A stretch of DNA of 64,000 bases, taken from assembly GCA_934792465.1 (NCBI GenBank), contig CAKVOK010000012.1:1-64000 (forward strand), read 5' to 3'. Position 1 is the stretch's first letter. Every line of letters begins with the position of its first letter. Below, one piece after another: positions 20,301 through 27,998 of the stretch. The translations under genes were made by a program, and so were the position numbers. The notes beneath the pieces are model-generated. The model saw nothing but the letters and a program-made list of their open reading frames with translations. It had not been told where the DNA came from and did not search any database. Origin of the DNA: an uncultured Clostridia bacterium. GTDB lineage: Bacteria; Bacillota; Clostridia; RUG12999.

Positions 20301-21118
20301 AAAACTCAAATACAGGGTATGACCTCATAATAAACAGCGAGGCTATCGAGCTTCAATACAGCAACGGTACGGCGCACGACATTCTTGAAAGCGTTCCGTA
20401 TACGTTTGATGATGAATTCCACAGGTTTGATTTCGGGTTTATCGATATTCCGTGCGGAACAATAGTAATTCTTAATATTGACGGTAAGAAAGTTATTGAA
20501 TACCGTGATATTATAGATGCGTCCGTTAATGCACTCTGCAACATGGAAATAATGATTTTTAACGATGTTGAAACAGGTATAGAGCTTAGAAAAAACAGCA
20601 CTCCAATGACGAACGAGCAGTATGAACAGCAGCTTAAGGAAAATATTTACCGTTCCGCAAAGGTGCTTGTAGACGGAATAGACAGCGGTTATAACGAAAG
20701 AACGAAATTTGCCGTCTTTAAAAAGGACAGTGACAAGGTATTCACAGATGACAATGTTACGGATATTTCGGAATGCGGATGCAAAGAGATTAACGGAGCG
20801 CTTACCGTTGAGGTTTCAAAGCTTGCGGAGATTATAAATGCGCAAATTACGAAAGAAGCAAACGGTTACAAAATCACCAAGGACAATGCAACAGCCTTAA
20901 TAGCCGAAAATGATTGTACGGAATACAACGGAAAGACGATGCTTCCTCTTATAAAAACTGCGGAAGCTCTCGGAATTTCATATTCGGAAGATGCGGCAAA
21001 CAATATTTTGATATTCGGAAATATTGTTGTAATGAACAATATTAAGATTCTTACGAAAATGTCCGCACTTATGGATATACTGACAGATTATCATGACGGA
21101 CTTACGTTTGAATATTGA
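17396..21118 (+). CDS. Secreted multidomain beta-helix protein (GH141-like candidate)
   Basis: This 1240-residue protein has a signal peptide (1-23). A right-handed beta-helix (about 27-700) opens with VIYVAPNGNDSAGG and contains WKAFNLLEELDTPGEFYVDR. It is followed by a fibronectin-III-like domain (712-800), a helical FIVAR-like stretch (805-885, with NYPIGTKNKF), a concanavalin-like beta-sandwich (890-1070) and a C-terminal region resembling a copper-amine-oxidase N-terminal-like domain (1085-1240), often seen in wall-associated clostridial proteins. It has the same catalytic-type helix as the protein at 6900-11438 but different accessory domains. The start is TTG with CGGAGGTG in front of it; no ATG fits the signal peptide better. 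It ends the tight run. Enzyme activity is likely, but the glycan and bond are unknown. Confidence 0.78.
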   Translation: MKNRILSLLLACVMLAAVNVTAEEADTSAVIYVAPNGNDSAGGTIESPLRTFGGAQAAVKKLKSAGVKDIDVVFREGEYRLSSGVTFGADDGAENGHLITYRSMDGENAVFKGSREFDSKNAQPVMSETALARIKDSVKNHIVSYDLAKMGFSKNDITDLSNIEAQIQVLDQGEPNFVYVNGVEQTIAQWPDGDGVYSHWDSAEDGRTIHFTENDPTRWTTAANDWWLGTYATFDYCYARMSGKSVNPEKHTLTAADLNNLFYFTSYQSRRWKAFNLLEELDTPGEFYVDREKMILYLYPPYGLKDAKTELSFLTRPMISLRETQNVLFKNITLSQTCGDGFRMVDVKNVDIKGCKLENIAQFGVFIDGSKNAVTDSQYWQIQRIDASYDCDITDSTFNNIGASAIKMTGGNLDTLTPANNVIDNNMLYRCSQITKNKNAIEIGGCGITVTHNNISRCAFQGVYYLGNSHTISYNEIYDVIQETDDCGAIYCGRNSLHQGNVISYNYLHDLFSTEVLPFGHQTAIYWDDNMVGQTAHNNIINGVRKNAYSNGIDIHFYNNTSINITAASMDFKNGGAATNNNAGGVGFGSNIADEALYFKQYPNLPEIIELMAQGTPAELSKFSEFYNNLDVNAPANIIGTYNREFAKVKNNVNMQLCDDFVNPEKQDYRIKSSSPTAKRIPGITTDEFDIEEIGLQRDVNIGQETSSFKQIFPANGQQALPSSEVKFKWENAFGSSKYKLMIATDRDMKNIVYEDDAVPYNITSVKGLKNNTVYYWKVTAYSHSRELAAEWESESGVYTFSTGIYEQLDKSYYETIVPNAIKASEKAVEGNEVGNYPIGTKNKFNSMVKMADVAANARLGMFSQINFDKLVTGIGEFYSKKGMVNKGVYDMTDVFNNPEMWSGEATVENGIVSLKSDPSRAEIYSMSGTSGLDTLTGSVIYSFDAKIHVTEKFVGLGFKKYIDMLPYQNSNTGYDLIINSEAIELQYSNGTAHDILESVPYTFDDEFHRFDFGFIDIPCGTIVILNIDGKKVIEYRDIIDASVNALCNMEIMIFNDVETGIELRKNSTPMTNEQYEQQLKENIYRSAKVLVDGIDSGYNERTKFAVFKKDSDKVFTDDNVTDISECGCKEINGALTVEVSKLAEIINAQITKEANGYKITKDNATALIAENDCTEYNGKTMLPLIKTAEALGISYSEDAANNILIFGNIVVMNNIKILTKMSALMDILTDYHDGLTFEY

Positions 21119-21166
21119 TAAAGCACGCTATCTAAAAATAAAGTAATAACAGATTAAAAAAAAGCA

Positions 21167-21195
21167 TTGATGTTTTAAAGCTGTTGTGATAAGAT
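21167..21195 (+). promoter_or_regulatory. Possible promoter for the duplicated-module secreted protein
   Basis: TTGATG, a 17-bp spacer and TAAGAT lie in the 135-bp gap after the beta-helix gene. The match is moderate. The gap is longer than others in the run, which supports a separate promoter here. No terminator is evident in the gap. Confidence 0.4.
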
Positions 21196-21253
21196 TACAG
21201 TATAAATATCTTGGCATTGAAAAATAAATCATACATGAAAGGAGCGTTTCTTT

Positions 21254-23434
21254 ATGAAACAAACAAGAAAAATTTTATCGCTTGCAACGGCATTTGCGAT
21301 GGCGGTAAGTATGGCAGTTTTCACTCCGTCGGCAATGGCGGAAACAGTTGATTTATCAAAGGACAGCGTTCAGCCGGAGTTGGCAGAAAACCTGATGAAA
21401 ACATCGGTAAAAGAAGGGGAAAACCTGACAGCTGCAAGAAACTTTAATGGCAAGTCGGTGCGTATCAACGCTGAAGTGGATTTTAATGTCGATAGCGACC
21501 AATCACATTGGGGAGCATCACAAACATGGTCATCATCAATATTAGAAGCATTGCAGGAAATCGGCAATCCGATGCTGGACGGACATGCATATTACGGTAC
21601 AACCGGCACATATGTATCGTTAAATTCGGGAGCATTTCAGCCGAATAAAACGTATGTATTCAGAGCATATGTAAAATCCGACGGAACAGAGGGTGCATAT
21701 TATACAAACGGTATAGAATCCGGAATTTATGATACGCTCGTATATTCAAATGAATACGGCAAAACAGGTAAAAAGATAGAATCAGGCGACTACAGCGAAT
21801 ATGCAACAACAATAACGCTTCCGGCAAATTATAATTCGGAAAGTAAAAACTGGTTTATTTCAATACTTCCGGACGGCACAAAAAAAGGAACGAAAATCAG
21901 ATTCAGAACAGAAAATGCAGATGATGTGTATCTTGCGGAGGAGCAGGCATATACTCTTGATGTATCTTCGCCGTACAAAAAGATTTCTGCGGGCGAAAGC
22001 GTAGAGCTGTCTGCGGAGGTGCTTAACCAAATAGGACTTAAGGGCGGACTTGACCAAAGCGTTACATGGCATGCTATGAATGCCGACAGAACAGCAGAGA
22101 TTGAGGGATTTACATTCAGCGGAAATAAGGTAACGGTTGCAGACAGCGTTGCCGCAGGCAAGTATATGCTTGTTGCCGAATCCGCTTACGGACTTGTAAA
22201 GGGCTTTGAGGTTGAAGTTGTAAAAGCTGTATCATATAAAGATACGGTTCAGCCGGAGTTGGCAGAAAACCTGATGAAAACATCGGTAAAAGAAGGGGAA
22301 AACCTGACAGCTGCAAGAAACTTTAATGGCAAGTCGGTGCGTATCAACGCTGAAGTGGATTTTAATGTCGATAGCGACCAATCACATTGGGGAGCATCAC
22401 AAACATGGTCATCATCAATATTAGAAGCATTGCAGGAAATCGGCAATCCGATGCTGGACGGACATGCATATTACGGTACAACCGGCACATATGTATCGTT
22501 AAATTCGGGAGCATTTCAGCCGAATAAAACGTATGTATTCAGAGCATATGTAAAATCCGACGGAACAGAGGGTGCATATTATACAAACGGTATAGAATCC
22601 GGAATTTATGATACGCTCGTATATTCAAATGAATACGGCAAAACAGGTAAAAAGATAGAATCAGGCGACTACAGCGAATATGCAACAACAATAACGCTTC
22701 CGGCAAATTATAATTCGGAAAGTAAAAACTGGTTTATTTCAATACTTCCGGACGGCACAAAAAAAGGAGCAAAAATCAGATTCAGAACAGAAAATGCAGA
22801 TGATGTGTATCTTGCCGAGGAGCAGGCATATACTCTTGATGTAAACGCAGAAAAAACAAATCTTTCGTTGGGAGAAACAACAAACGTTTCGGCAAGCGTT
22901 CTCAATCAGCTGGGCATAAAGGGTGCACTCAGCCAGAATGTAAGTTGGCTTGCTCTTGATACGGACAGAATTGAAAAAGTCAGCGGTATTTCCATAGTGC
23001 CGAACGAAAACGGTGCAGCCGTTACCGTTGGAGCAGATGTTCCCGAGGGCAGCTATGACATTGTAGCGCTGTCGGAAGAATACGGTATGGTTAAGGGTGT
23101 TACGATTACGGTTTCGGATACGGCAGAAAAGATTTCCGCACTTACACTTTCGCAGGAGAGTGGATATGTGAACCTTGCGGCGTCTGTTGCCAATTGCACA
23201 TCCGATAAGGTTGTATTTGCTCTTGCGGCTTACAACGGCGGAAAGCTTGCGGATCTGATTGTTGAAGAAAAGACAGTTGCAAACGGAGAGGCTAATGTGG
23301 ATATGATGCTTGAAGAGCCGCTCGCAAACGGAGATGTTGTAAAAGCATTTGTGCTGGCAGGTGCAGCAACCATGAAACCGATCGCAAATATCAACGGATT
23401 TAATACAACAATGACAATCAACAGCGCAGAATAA
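21254..23434 (+). CDS. Secreted protein made of two nearly identical modules plus shared C-terminal domain
   Basis: This 726-residue protein has a signal peptide (1-29, ending AMA). Two modules (about 38-325 and 331-620) are of the type in the two genes at 6900 and 11460; their first ~199 residues differ by only one amino acid (GTKIRF against GAKIRF), whereas the Ig-like halves have diverged. The last ~95 residues form the C-terminal domain shared with four other secreted proteins here. There is no SLH domain or catalytic signature, so it may be a freely secreted or loosely wall-bound glycan-binding protein. A good GGAG site precedes the ATG. It follows the long run after 135 bp and precedes a metallophosphoesterase gene. 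Function is inferred from modularity only. Confidence 0.8.
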   Translation: MKQTRKILSLATAFAMAVSMAVFTPSAMAETVDLSKDSVQPELAENLMKTSVKEGENLTAARNFNGKSVRINAEVDFNVDSDQSHWGASQTWSSSILEALQEIGNPMLDGHAYYGTTGTYVSLNSGAFQPNKTYVFRAYVKSDGTEGAYYTNGIESGIYDTLVYSNEYGKTGKKIESGDYSEYATTITLPANYNSESKNWFISILPDGTKKGTKIRFRTENADDVYLAEEQAYTLDVSSPYKKISAGESVELSAEVLNQIGLKGGLDQSVTWHAMNADRTAEIEGFTFSGNKVTVADSVAAGKYMLVAESAYGLVKGFEVEVVKAVSYKDTVQPELAENLMKTSVKEGENLTAARNFNGKSVRINAEVDFNVDSDQSHWGASQTWSSSILEALQEIGNPMLDGHAYYGTTGTYVSLNSGAFQPNKTYVFRAYVKSDGTEGAYYTNGIESGIYDTLVYSNEYGKTGKKIESGDYSEYATTITLPANYNSESKNWFISILPDGTKKGAKIRFRTENADDVYLAEEQAYTLDVNAEKTNLSLGETTNVSASVLNQLGIKGALSQNVSWLALDTDRIEKVSGISIVPNENGAAVTVGADVPEGSYDIVALSEEYGMVKGVTITVSDTAEKISALTLSQESGYVNLAASVANCTSDKVVFALAAYNGGKLADLIVEEKTVANGEANVDMMLEEPLANGDVVKAFVLAGAATMKPIANINGFNTTMTINSAE
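21368..21964 (+). repeat. 597-bp direct repeat, copy 1 (inside the secreted protein gene)
   Basis: By direct comparison this segment matches 22247-22843 with only three base differences, at an offset of exactly 879 bp (293 codons). The unit begins at GTTCAGCCGGAGTTGGCAG and ends in CTTGATGTA. Confidence 0.95.
22247..22843 (+). repeat. 597-bp direct repeat, copy 2
   Basis: This is the second copy of the segment at 21368-21964. Two of the three differences change ACG to GCA (Thr to Ala); the third is synonymous (GCG to GCC). The reading frame is kept across the junction. Confidence 0.95.
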
Positions 23435-23452
23435 TTGCGTAATATATAAATA

Positions 23453-23503
23453 TAATGCCTAACGGACAATCGGATTAGAAAAGAGGTTGTCCGGTAGGCA
23501 TTA
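23453..23503 (+). promoter_or_regulatory. Long intergenic hairpin before the metallophosphoesterase gene
   Basis: TAATGCCTAACGGACAATC pairs with GGTTGTCCGGTAGGCATTA over about 17 of 19 positions, with a loop of 13 nt. It sits between the stop of the preceding gene and the ribosome binding site of the next, and no U-tract follows. It may stabilise the upstream transcript or reduce read-through; a weak terminator cannot be excluded. Confidence 0.7.
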
Positions 23504-23525
23504 ATCATAGGAAGGACGGTTAAAA

Positions 23526-24488
23526 GTGGATTTCGGTAATGAAATCATACGGGTATCAGATGATATAAACAAGTGCGCATCAAAGGACTGCATGAAAATT
23601 GCATTGGTAACGGATACGCATTTAAGCAATACGGGAATGGACACCTGCCGAAATATACGTTCCGTAGATGAAAATGTGAATTTTGATTGCTGTGTTCACA
23701 TGGGGGATTTTCTGACGGGTGGAATACCCGAAAATGTTTCATGGCAGCTGCTGAAGCAGGAAATCGATATGTACCGTGCGTCAACCAAATCGAATATTCT
23801 TTATATATCGCAGGGAAATCATGACGGTTATCGCAACGAAACATTCAAAGGGCAGCTTGCGGACAATGTTATTTTTGATGATGTGTGGTATGAAAATACG
23901 AAATTTATCGATTCATATAAAAATGTTGCAAGAAACGGGATTTCACCGTATTATTATGTTGATTTTCCCGAAAAAAAGATTCGTCTGATTTTTTTGTGTT
24001 CAAATACATATACGTTTGAACAGTCTGAAAAACTTTACAGGAAATACGACGGCTTTGACGACAGACAAGTTAAATGGTTTAAGGAATGTGCTTTAAATAC
24101 AAATAATACCGTTTTGATATTTTCGCATATACTGCCTTTGAGCGAACTCGGAAGTGAAGAATATCCGTCGGATATATCAAAGAACAACGGCGAGCGCGTG
24201 GCAGAAATAATTAATGAACATCAAAATAATAACATTGCCTGCTGGTGCAGCGGCGATTCTCACGCAGATGTTAATATACGAATGAAAAATATAAATTTCA
24301 TTACAACCGCTTCTCAAACTGCATATATTCCGCAGCTTTGGCATATGAATTACGGCGAATTTCCGAAAAACAGGGATTTGGGCACGGTAAATCAGGATTT
24401 GTGGGACAGTGTTGTTGTAAACCCTAACGAACGCAAAATTTCATTTTTCAGATTCGGTGCGGGTGATGACAGAGTAATTAATTATTAA
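23526..24488 (+). CDS. Calcineurin-like metallophosphoesterase
   Basis: This 320-residue protein has no signal peptide and should be cytoplasmic. It shows the ordered metal-binding motifs of the superfamily: DTH (Asp30, His32), GDF (Asp61), GNHD (98-100), a histidine in FSHILP, and GDSHAD near residue 240 in place of the usual GHxH. Members hydrolyse phosphomonoesters or diesters with two bound metals; the substrate here is unknown. The GTG start at 23526 is preceded by GGAAGG. A strong hairpin separates it from the secreted-protein gene upstream, and a bidirectional terminator separates it from the convergent transporter operon. Its link to glycan use is positional only; a role on a phosphorylated sugar is conceivable. 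Confidence 0.88.
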   Translation: MDFGNEIIRVSDDINKCASKDCMKIALVTDTHLSNTGMDTCRNIRSVDENVNFDCCVHMGDFLTGGIPENVSWQLLKQEIDMYRASTKSNILYISQGNHDGYRNETFKGQLADNVIFDDVWYENTKFIDSYKNVARNGISPYYYVDFPEKKIRLIFLCSNTYTFEQSEKLYRKYDGFDDRQVKWFKECALNTNNTVLIFSHILPLSELGSEEYPSDISKNNGERVAEIINEHQNNNIACWCSGDSHADVNIRMKNINFITTASQTAYIPQLWHMNYGEFPKNRDLGTVNQDLWDSVVVNPNERKISFFRFGAGDDRVINY

Positions 24489-24522
24489 TCTGTTGATTTT
24501 ATGTATTTCATAAGATATAAAA

Positions 24523-24560
24523 ATCGGCACGGCCGGAAATGATTTTTCAGCTGCGCCGAT
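24523..24560. terminator. Bidirectional terminator between convergent genes
   Basis: ATCGGCACGGC pairs with GCTGCGCCGAT at 9 of 11 positions, with AT-rich sequence on both sides. It lies between the metallophosphoesterase stop and the minus-strand permease stop. Confidence 0.7.
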
Positions 24561-24567
24561 ATATTAT

Positions 24568-25446
24568 TTATCCTTTAACAGCGCCTACGGTAAGGCCTTT
24601 TGTAAAGTATTTCTGGAAGAATGGGAATACTATCAGTGCAGGTCCGGCAACAATTACAGCCATAGCCATGCGGACGGTTTCCGTAGGAATATCTTTCATA
24701 CTTGTCATACTTGCCGCCACCTGGTTTTGTTTAATCATATTGATATTTTCCATGATTGATTGCAACAGATATTGCAAACTGAATAATTTTTCATCCGTAA
24801 TATAGATGAGTGCCGTATTCCAATCGTTCCAGCTTGCAAGAAAAACAAACAGCGCCACGGTGGCGAGAACGGGTTTTGAAAGCGGTAAAATCATCTGGAA
24901 GAATATCCTGTATTCGGAAGCACCGTCAATCGTTGCGGATTCCATTATTTCTTTTGGAATTCCGCCGAAGAATGTTCTCATCATGAATACATACCACGGA
25001 CTTATAAGCTGAGGCAGAATATATACCCATATTGTGTTATTCAGATGCAGGTATTTTGCAACGACTATGTATGTGGGCACAAGTCCTCCGCTGAACAGCA
25101 TTGTAAAGTATAAATAGAAATTAATAAATTTCTTTCCTTTTAGTTTATCCGTTGCCAGAGGATATGCAATCATTGCCATTAAGAGAACGTTAAGCACCAT
25201 ATTGATTACGGAATAAATTGCGGTTACTTTATATGCATTCAAAATCTGGTCGGTGTTGCGAAATACAAATTTATATGCCGACAGGTCAAAATGCTCCGGT
25301 ATCAGTTTATATCCCTTTGCCGCAAGCGTTGCCGAATCCGTAAAAGACGCACTTACAAGCAAGCAAAACGGGAAAAGTATCATCAAACACAAAATCAAGA
25401 AAAATATCCATAATATAAATTGTGTTATTTTATTTTTTTTCTGCAT
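24568..25446 (-). CDS. Carbohydrate ABC transporter permease, YtcP/LplC type
   Basis: This 292-residue integral membrane protein has about six transmembrane helices. The inner-membrane permease (EAA) loop is MESATIDGASEYRIFFQMI, followed by LPLSKPV, where the ATPase would dock. The C-terminus PFFQKYFTKGLTVGAVKG is typical of the YtcP/LplC branch that imports complex oligosaccharides. It is the last gene of a four-gene minus-strand operon (two lipoproteins, two permeases) and lies 16 bp after the first permease gene. GAGGAGG precedes the ATG. No ATPase gene is present, so a shared MsmK/UgpC-like ATPase encoded elsewhere is expected. Confidence 0.93.
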   Translation of the reverse strand: MQKKNKITQFILWIFFLILCLMILFPFCLLVSASFTDSATLAAKGYKLIPEHFDLSAYKFVFRNTDQILNAYKVTAIYSVINMVLNVLLMAMIAYPLATDKLKGKKFINFYLYFTMLFSGGLVPTYIVVAKYLHLNNTIWVYILPQLISPWYVFMMRTFFGGIPKEIMESATIDGASEYRIFFQMILPLSKPVLATVALFVFLASWNDWNTALIYITDEKLFSLQYLLQSIMENINMIKQNQVAASMTSMKDIPTETVRMAMAVIVAGPALIVFPFFQKYFTKGLTVGAVKG

Positions 25447-25462
25447 ACAAACACCTCCTCAA

Positions 25463-26428
25463 TCAGAACAATGCATTATCCGGGTCAATCTTCTTGGCAG
25501 CCCGGTTTGTCAGCAGCACCGTTATCATTCCGACAAAAGACTGCAACAATCCGACGGCAGTTGTCAGTCCGTATGAATTACTTGACGTATTCTCGCGGAA
25601 AGTTCTGAATATATATGTATCTATAACGTTGGTTGTCTGATACAGATTGCCGTTTGCACCGTCCTGTGTTACCGTATAGAACAAACCGAAATCCGCTCTG
25701 AAAATGTTGCCTATTTTAAGTATTGTAAGTATTGATATGAGCGGTATAAGGCTCGGAAGCACAATTCGCATTGTACGCTGGAATTTTGTGGCTCCATCGA
25801 CTTCCGCAGCCTCTATCAGCGAATTGTCGATGCCCATTAATGCCGCATAATATACAACGGAATCCATTCCTACATTTTTCCATACAAACGTGACGGTAAG
25901 TATTGCATACCAAGCCTTCGGTTTTGTATACCAATCAATCGGAGGAACGCCGAAAAGTGAAAGTACGTTATTCAGATAACCGTATTGCGGATTTAAAAGT
26001 GCATATACCATATATGCGACTATAACCCATGACATAAAATACGGTGTTATAAGCACTGTTTGAAAAACCTTTGTTGCATTTCGGCTTCTTACTTCATACA
26101 AAAGAATAGCAACAATAAGGGACGCTACAGTTCCGAAAACAATAAACAGGAAGTTATTAAACAGTGTATTTCGCACAAGTTCAACAAAAACGTTTGATTT
26201 GAAGAAAAATTCAAAGTTTGATAATCCTACCCAATTGCTTCCGAGTATACCTTTGTTGAATTTATAATTTTTAAATGCTATGAGCAAGCCGCCCATAGGC
26301 AGATAACGAAATATAAATACTGCAATCATGGGAATGGCTATTAAAGAATACAGCTGCCAATCTCTTGTTGTCAAGCGTATTCGTTTTTTTGTTTTCGGCA
26401 AAACCGATTTTTCTTTTTTTGCGGTCAT
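25463..26428 (-). CDS. Carbohydrate ABC transporter permease, LplB type
   Basis: This 321-residue integral membrane protein has a basic N-terminal tail and about six membrane helices. Its EAA loop reads IEAAEVDGATKFQRTMRIV followed by LPSLIP. The sequence around RYLPMGGLLIAFKNYK and the end of the protein (AAKKIDPDNALF) are typical of LplB-like partners of YtcP-like permeases. The protein pairs with the downstream gene product to form the channel. The start ATG has AAGGAGT in front. An inverted repeat lies in the 75-bp gap to the lipoprotein gene upstream. Confidence 0.93.
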   Translation of the reverse strand: MTAKKEKSVLPKTKKRIRLTTRDWQLYSLIAIPMIAVFIFRYLPMGGLLIAFKNYKFNKGILGSNWVGLSNFEFFFKSNVFVELVRNTLFNNFLFIVFGTVASLIVAILLYEVRSRNATKVFQTVLITPYFMSWVIVAYMVYALLNPQYGYLNNVLSLFGVPPIDWYTKPKAWYAILTVTFVWKNVGMDSVVYYAALMGIDNSLIEAAEVDGATKFQRTMRIVLPSLIPLISILTILKIGNIFRADFGLFYTVTQDGANGNLYQTTNVIDTYIFRTFRENTSSNSYGLTTAVGLLQSFVGMITVLLTNRAAKKIDPDNALF

Positions 26429-26461
26429 CTGACATTACTCCTTACCTAAATAGTGTACAGA

Positions 26462-26487
26462 CGGTTGTAAATTAGCATTTACAACCG
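26462..26487 (-). promoter_or_regulatory. Intercistronic hairpin after the binding-protein gene
   Basis: CGGTTGTAAA and TTTACAACCG form a perfect 10-bp stem with a 6-nt loop in the gap between the binding-lipoprotein stop and the permease start. There is no U-run. Such hairpins in transporter operons often protect the binding-protein message and lower permease expression; that role is inferred. Confidence 0.75.
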
Positions 26488-26503
26488 CCCGGGATATTTC
26501 AAA

Positions 26504-27994
26504 TTACTTTGAACGAAATTCATCATACTGTTTTTGAATTTCCTCCACTACCTTGTTAATTCCGGCAGTGTCAAGTTTTTTCATGAATTCGTCCCAATAT
26601 TCGCTTCGTGCCACGGTTCCGAATTCCTCTTTAGCCTTGTATTCAGCAATTACGTTTGTAATATTTGAAAGTTCGGTTGTTATTGAGTCGGTGTTCGGAA
26701 CAAAGCCCATTACAGGTGATTTGACGGCGTCGTCATTCATTTTCTTTGTTTGTTCCCAAACGTCGCTTTCCTGACCTTGAACCAGCAAAGAATTGAACTG
26801 ATTGCCGTATCTCCATGCGTTTGCTCCGACATCATCGTATCCGGATTTTTTGATTTCCGTAATCGTACCGTCTGAATTTACTTTATAATCGGTATCTTTT
26901 ATACCCCAGCATAAGAGATTGTAAAGTTCTTTGTTGGAATTAAGCATATAAATCAGTTTAACGGCTTCTTTCGGATGCTTGGAATCAGCACCTACGGAAA
27001 GCATTGTTGCGAGCGGATTTGTTCTTGAAACATACGGTTCGTCAACTAATGAATATACAACATCTTCGCCCATTTCGTCCGCATCCAAAACATCTTGTCC
27101 GGGTTTCCATGTTGTTTGTGTAACTCCGTACTGTTTCTGCTCATCTGCCGAAACAAGCGCATTGCCTTTGCTTGCAATATCTTTTCTTATGTAGCCGTTC
27201 TCATACCATGTCCTTGCTGCGTCAACGCCGGCTATCCATTCGTCCGTTTCTCTCAGGTTTACAATTTTCTTGGAGCTTCCGTCTTTTCTTATTCCTACGC
27301 CCTTAACGATTTCCTCGTATACTCCCACGGAAGCCATGTTCGTACCGGGGTTGAATGTATTTAAATCGGGGCGTTTGGTATGGATTTTTTCAAATTCTTC
27401 AGATACCTTATCCATATAAGCTTTGGCGGTTTCGCCGTCTTTAACGGTAAGAGCCGTTTCTTCCAGTCCGTCAATATCTACGCCGCATTCATCTGCTACG
27501 GATTTTCTTATTTTCATGGCAAAAGGATTCGAAACGACCTGCGTATTGGGTATTCCGTATATTGAGCCGTCGACGTAAGCCGAATCAAGAAGATATTGCT
27601 CTACAACATCACTCATTTTCACGGTTTTGCCATCAGCCATTTTAATGTTGTCTATATATTTCGTTATATCGGCAAGGCCTCCTAAGTTTACCGCCGACTG
27701 ATAGTCGTTGAGGTATCCTGTCCACATAATGTCAAAGTCTTCGCCGGCTGCCATCATATTCCTCGATTTTTGAGAGAAGGATGCCGAATCAATATATTCT
27801 ATTTCCAGTTTCATTCCAAGCTCAGGCTCTATTATTTCATTTGCCTTTGCAAGGATTTCTTCGTTTCGCTGCTGCTTATCTCCGAGCTGAACCCATTTAA
27901 GCGTCTTTGAACCGCTGTTCTTTTGGCAGCCCGTCAGCCCCATTGATGTAACGAGAAGTGTACCTGCCAGCATTGTTGATAGTAATTTTTTCAT
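26504..27994 (-). CDS. Extracellular solute-binding lipoprotein, YtcQ/LipO-like
   Basis: This 496-residue lipoprotein has a lipobox LTGC with Cys23 as the lipidation site. The mature part is a two-lobed oligosaccharide-binding protein of the YtcQ-like type, with the usual KLIYMLNSNKELYNLLCWGI segment near residues 355-375. It should capture an oligosaccharide at the cell surface and deliver it to the two permeases encoded downstream. The gene lies 4 bp after a second, homologous lipoprotein gene. Corresponding motifs (the Asn-Lys-Leu-Tyr-Asn-Leu region, the GxQFN motif and a late region ending in an amphipathic helix) show that the two arose by duplication. Confidence 0.93.
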   Translation of the reverse strand: MKKLLSTMLAGTLLVTSMGLTGCQKNSGSKTLKWVQLGDKQQRNEEILAKANEIIEPELGMKLEIEYIDSASFSQKSRNMMAAGEDFDIMWTGYLNDYQSAVNLGGLADITKYIDNIKMADGKTVKMSDVVEQYLLDSAYVDGSIYGIPNTQVVSNPFAMKIRKSVADECGVDIDGLEETALTVKDGETAKAYMDKVSEEFEKIHTKRPDLNTFNPGTNMASVGVYEEIVKGVGIRKDGSSKKIVNLRETDEWIAGVDAARTWYENGYIRKDIASKGNALVSADEQKQYGVTQTTWKPGQDVLDADEMGEDVVYSLVDEPYVSRTNPLATMLSVGADSKHPKEAVKLIYMLNSNKELYNLLCWGIKDTDYKVNSDGTITEIKKSGYDDVGANAWRYGNQFNSLLVQGQESDVWEQTKKMNDDAVKSPVMGFVPNTDSITTELSNITNVIAEYKAKEEFGTVARSEYWDEFMKKLDTAGINKVVEEIQKQYDEFRSK

Positions 27995-27998
27995 AATA

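Noticed and set aside
21254..23434. Possibility that the tandem repeat marks a mobile element or CRISPR-like array
   Set aside because: The two copies are in frame within one gene, form protein modules, and have no flanking transposase, target duplications or spacers.
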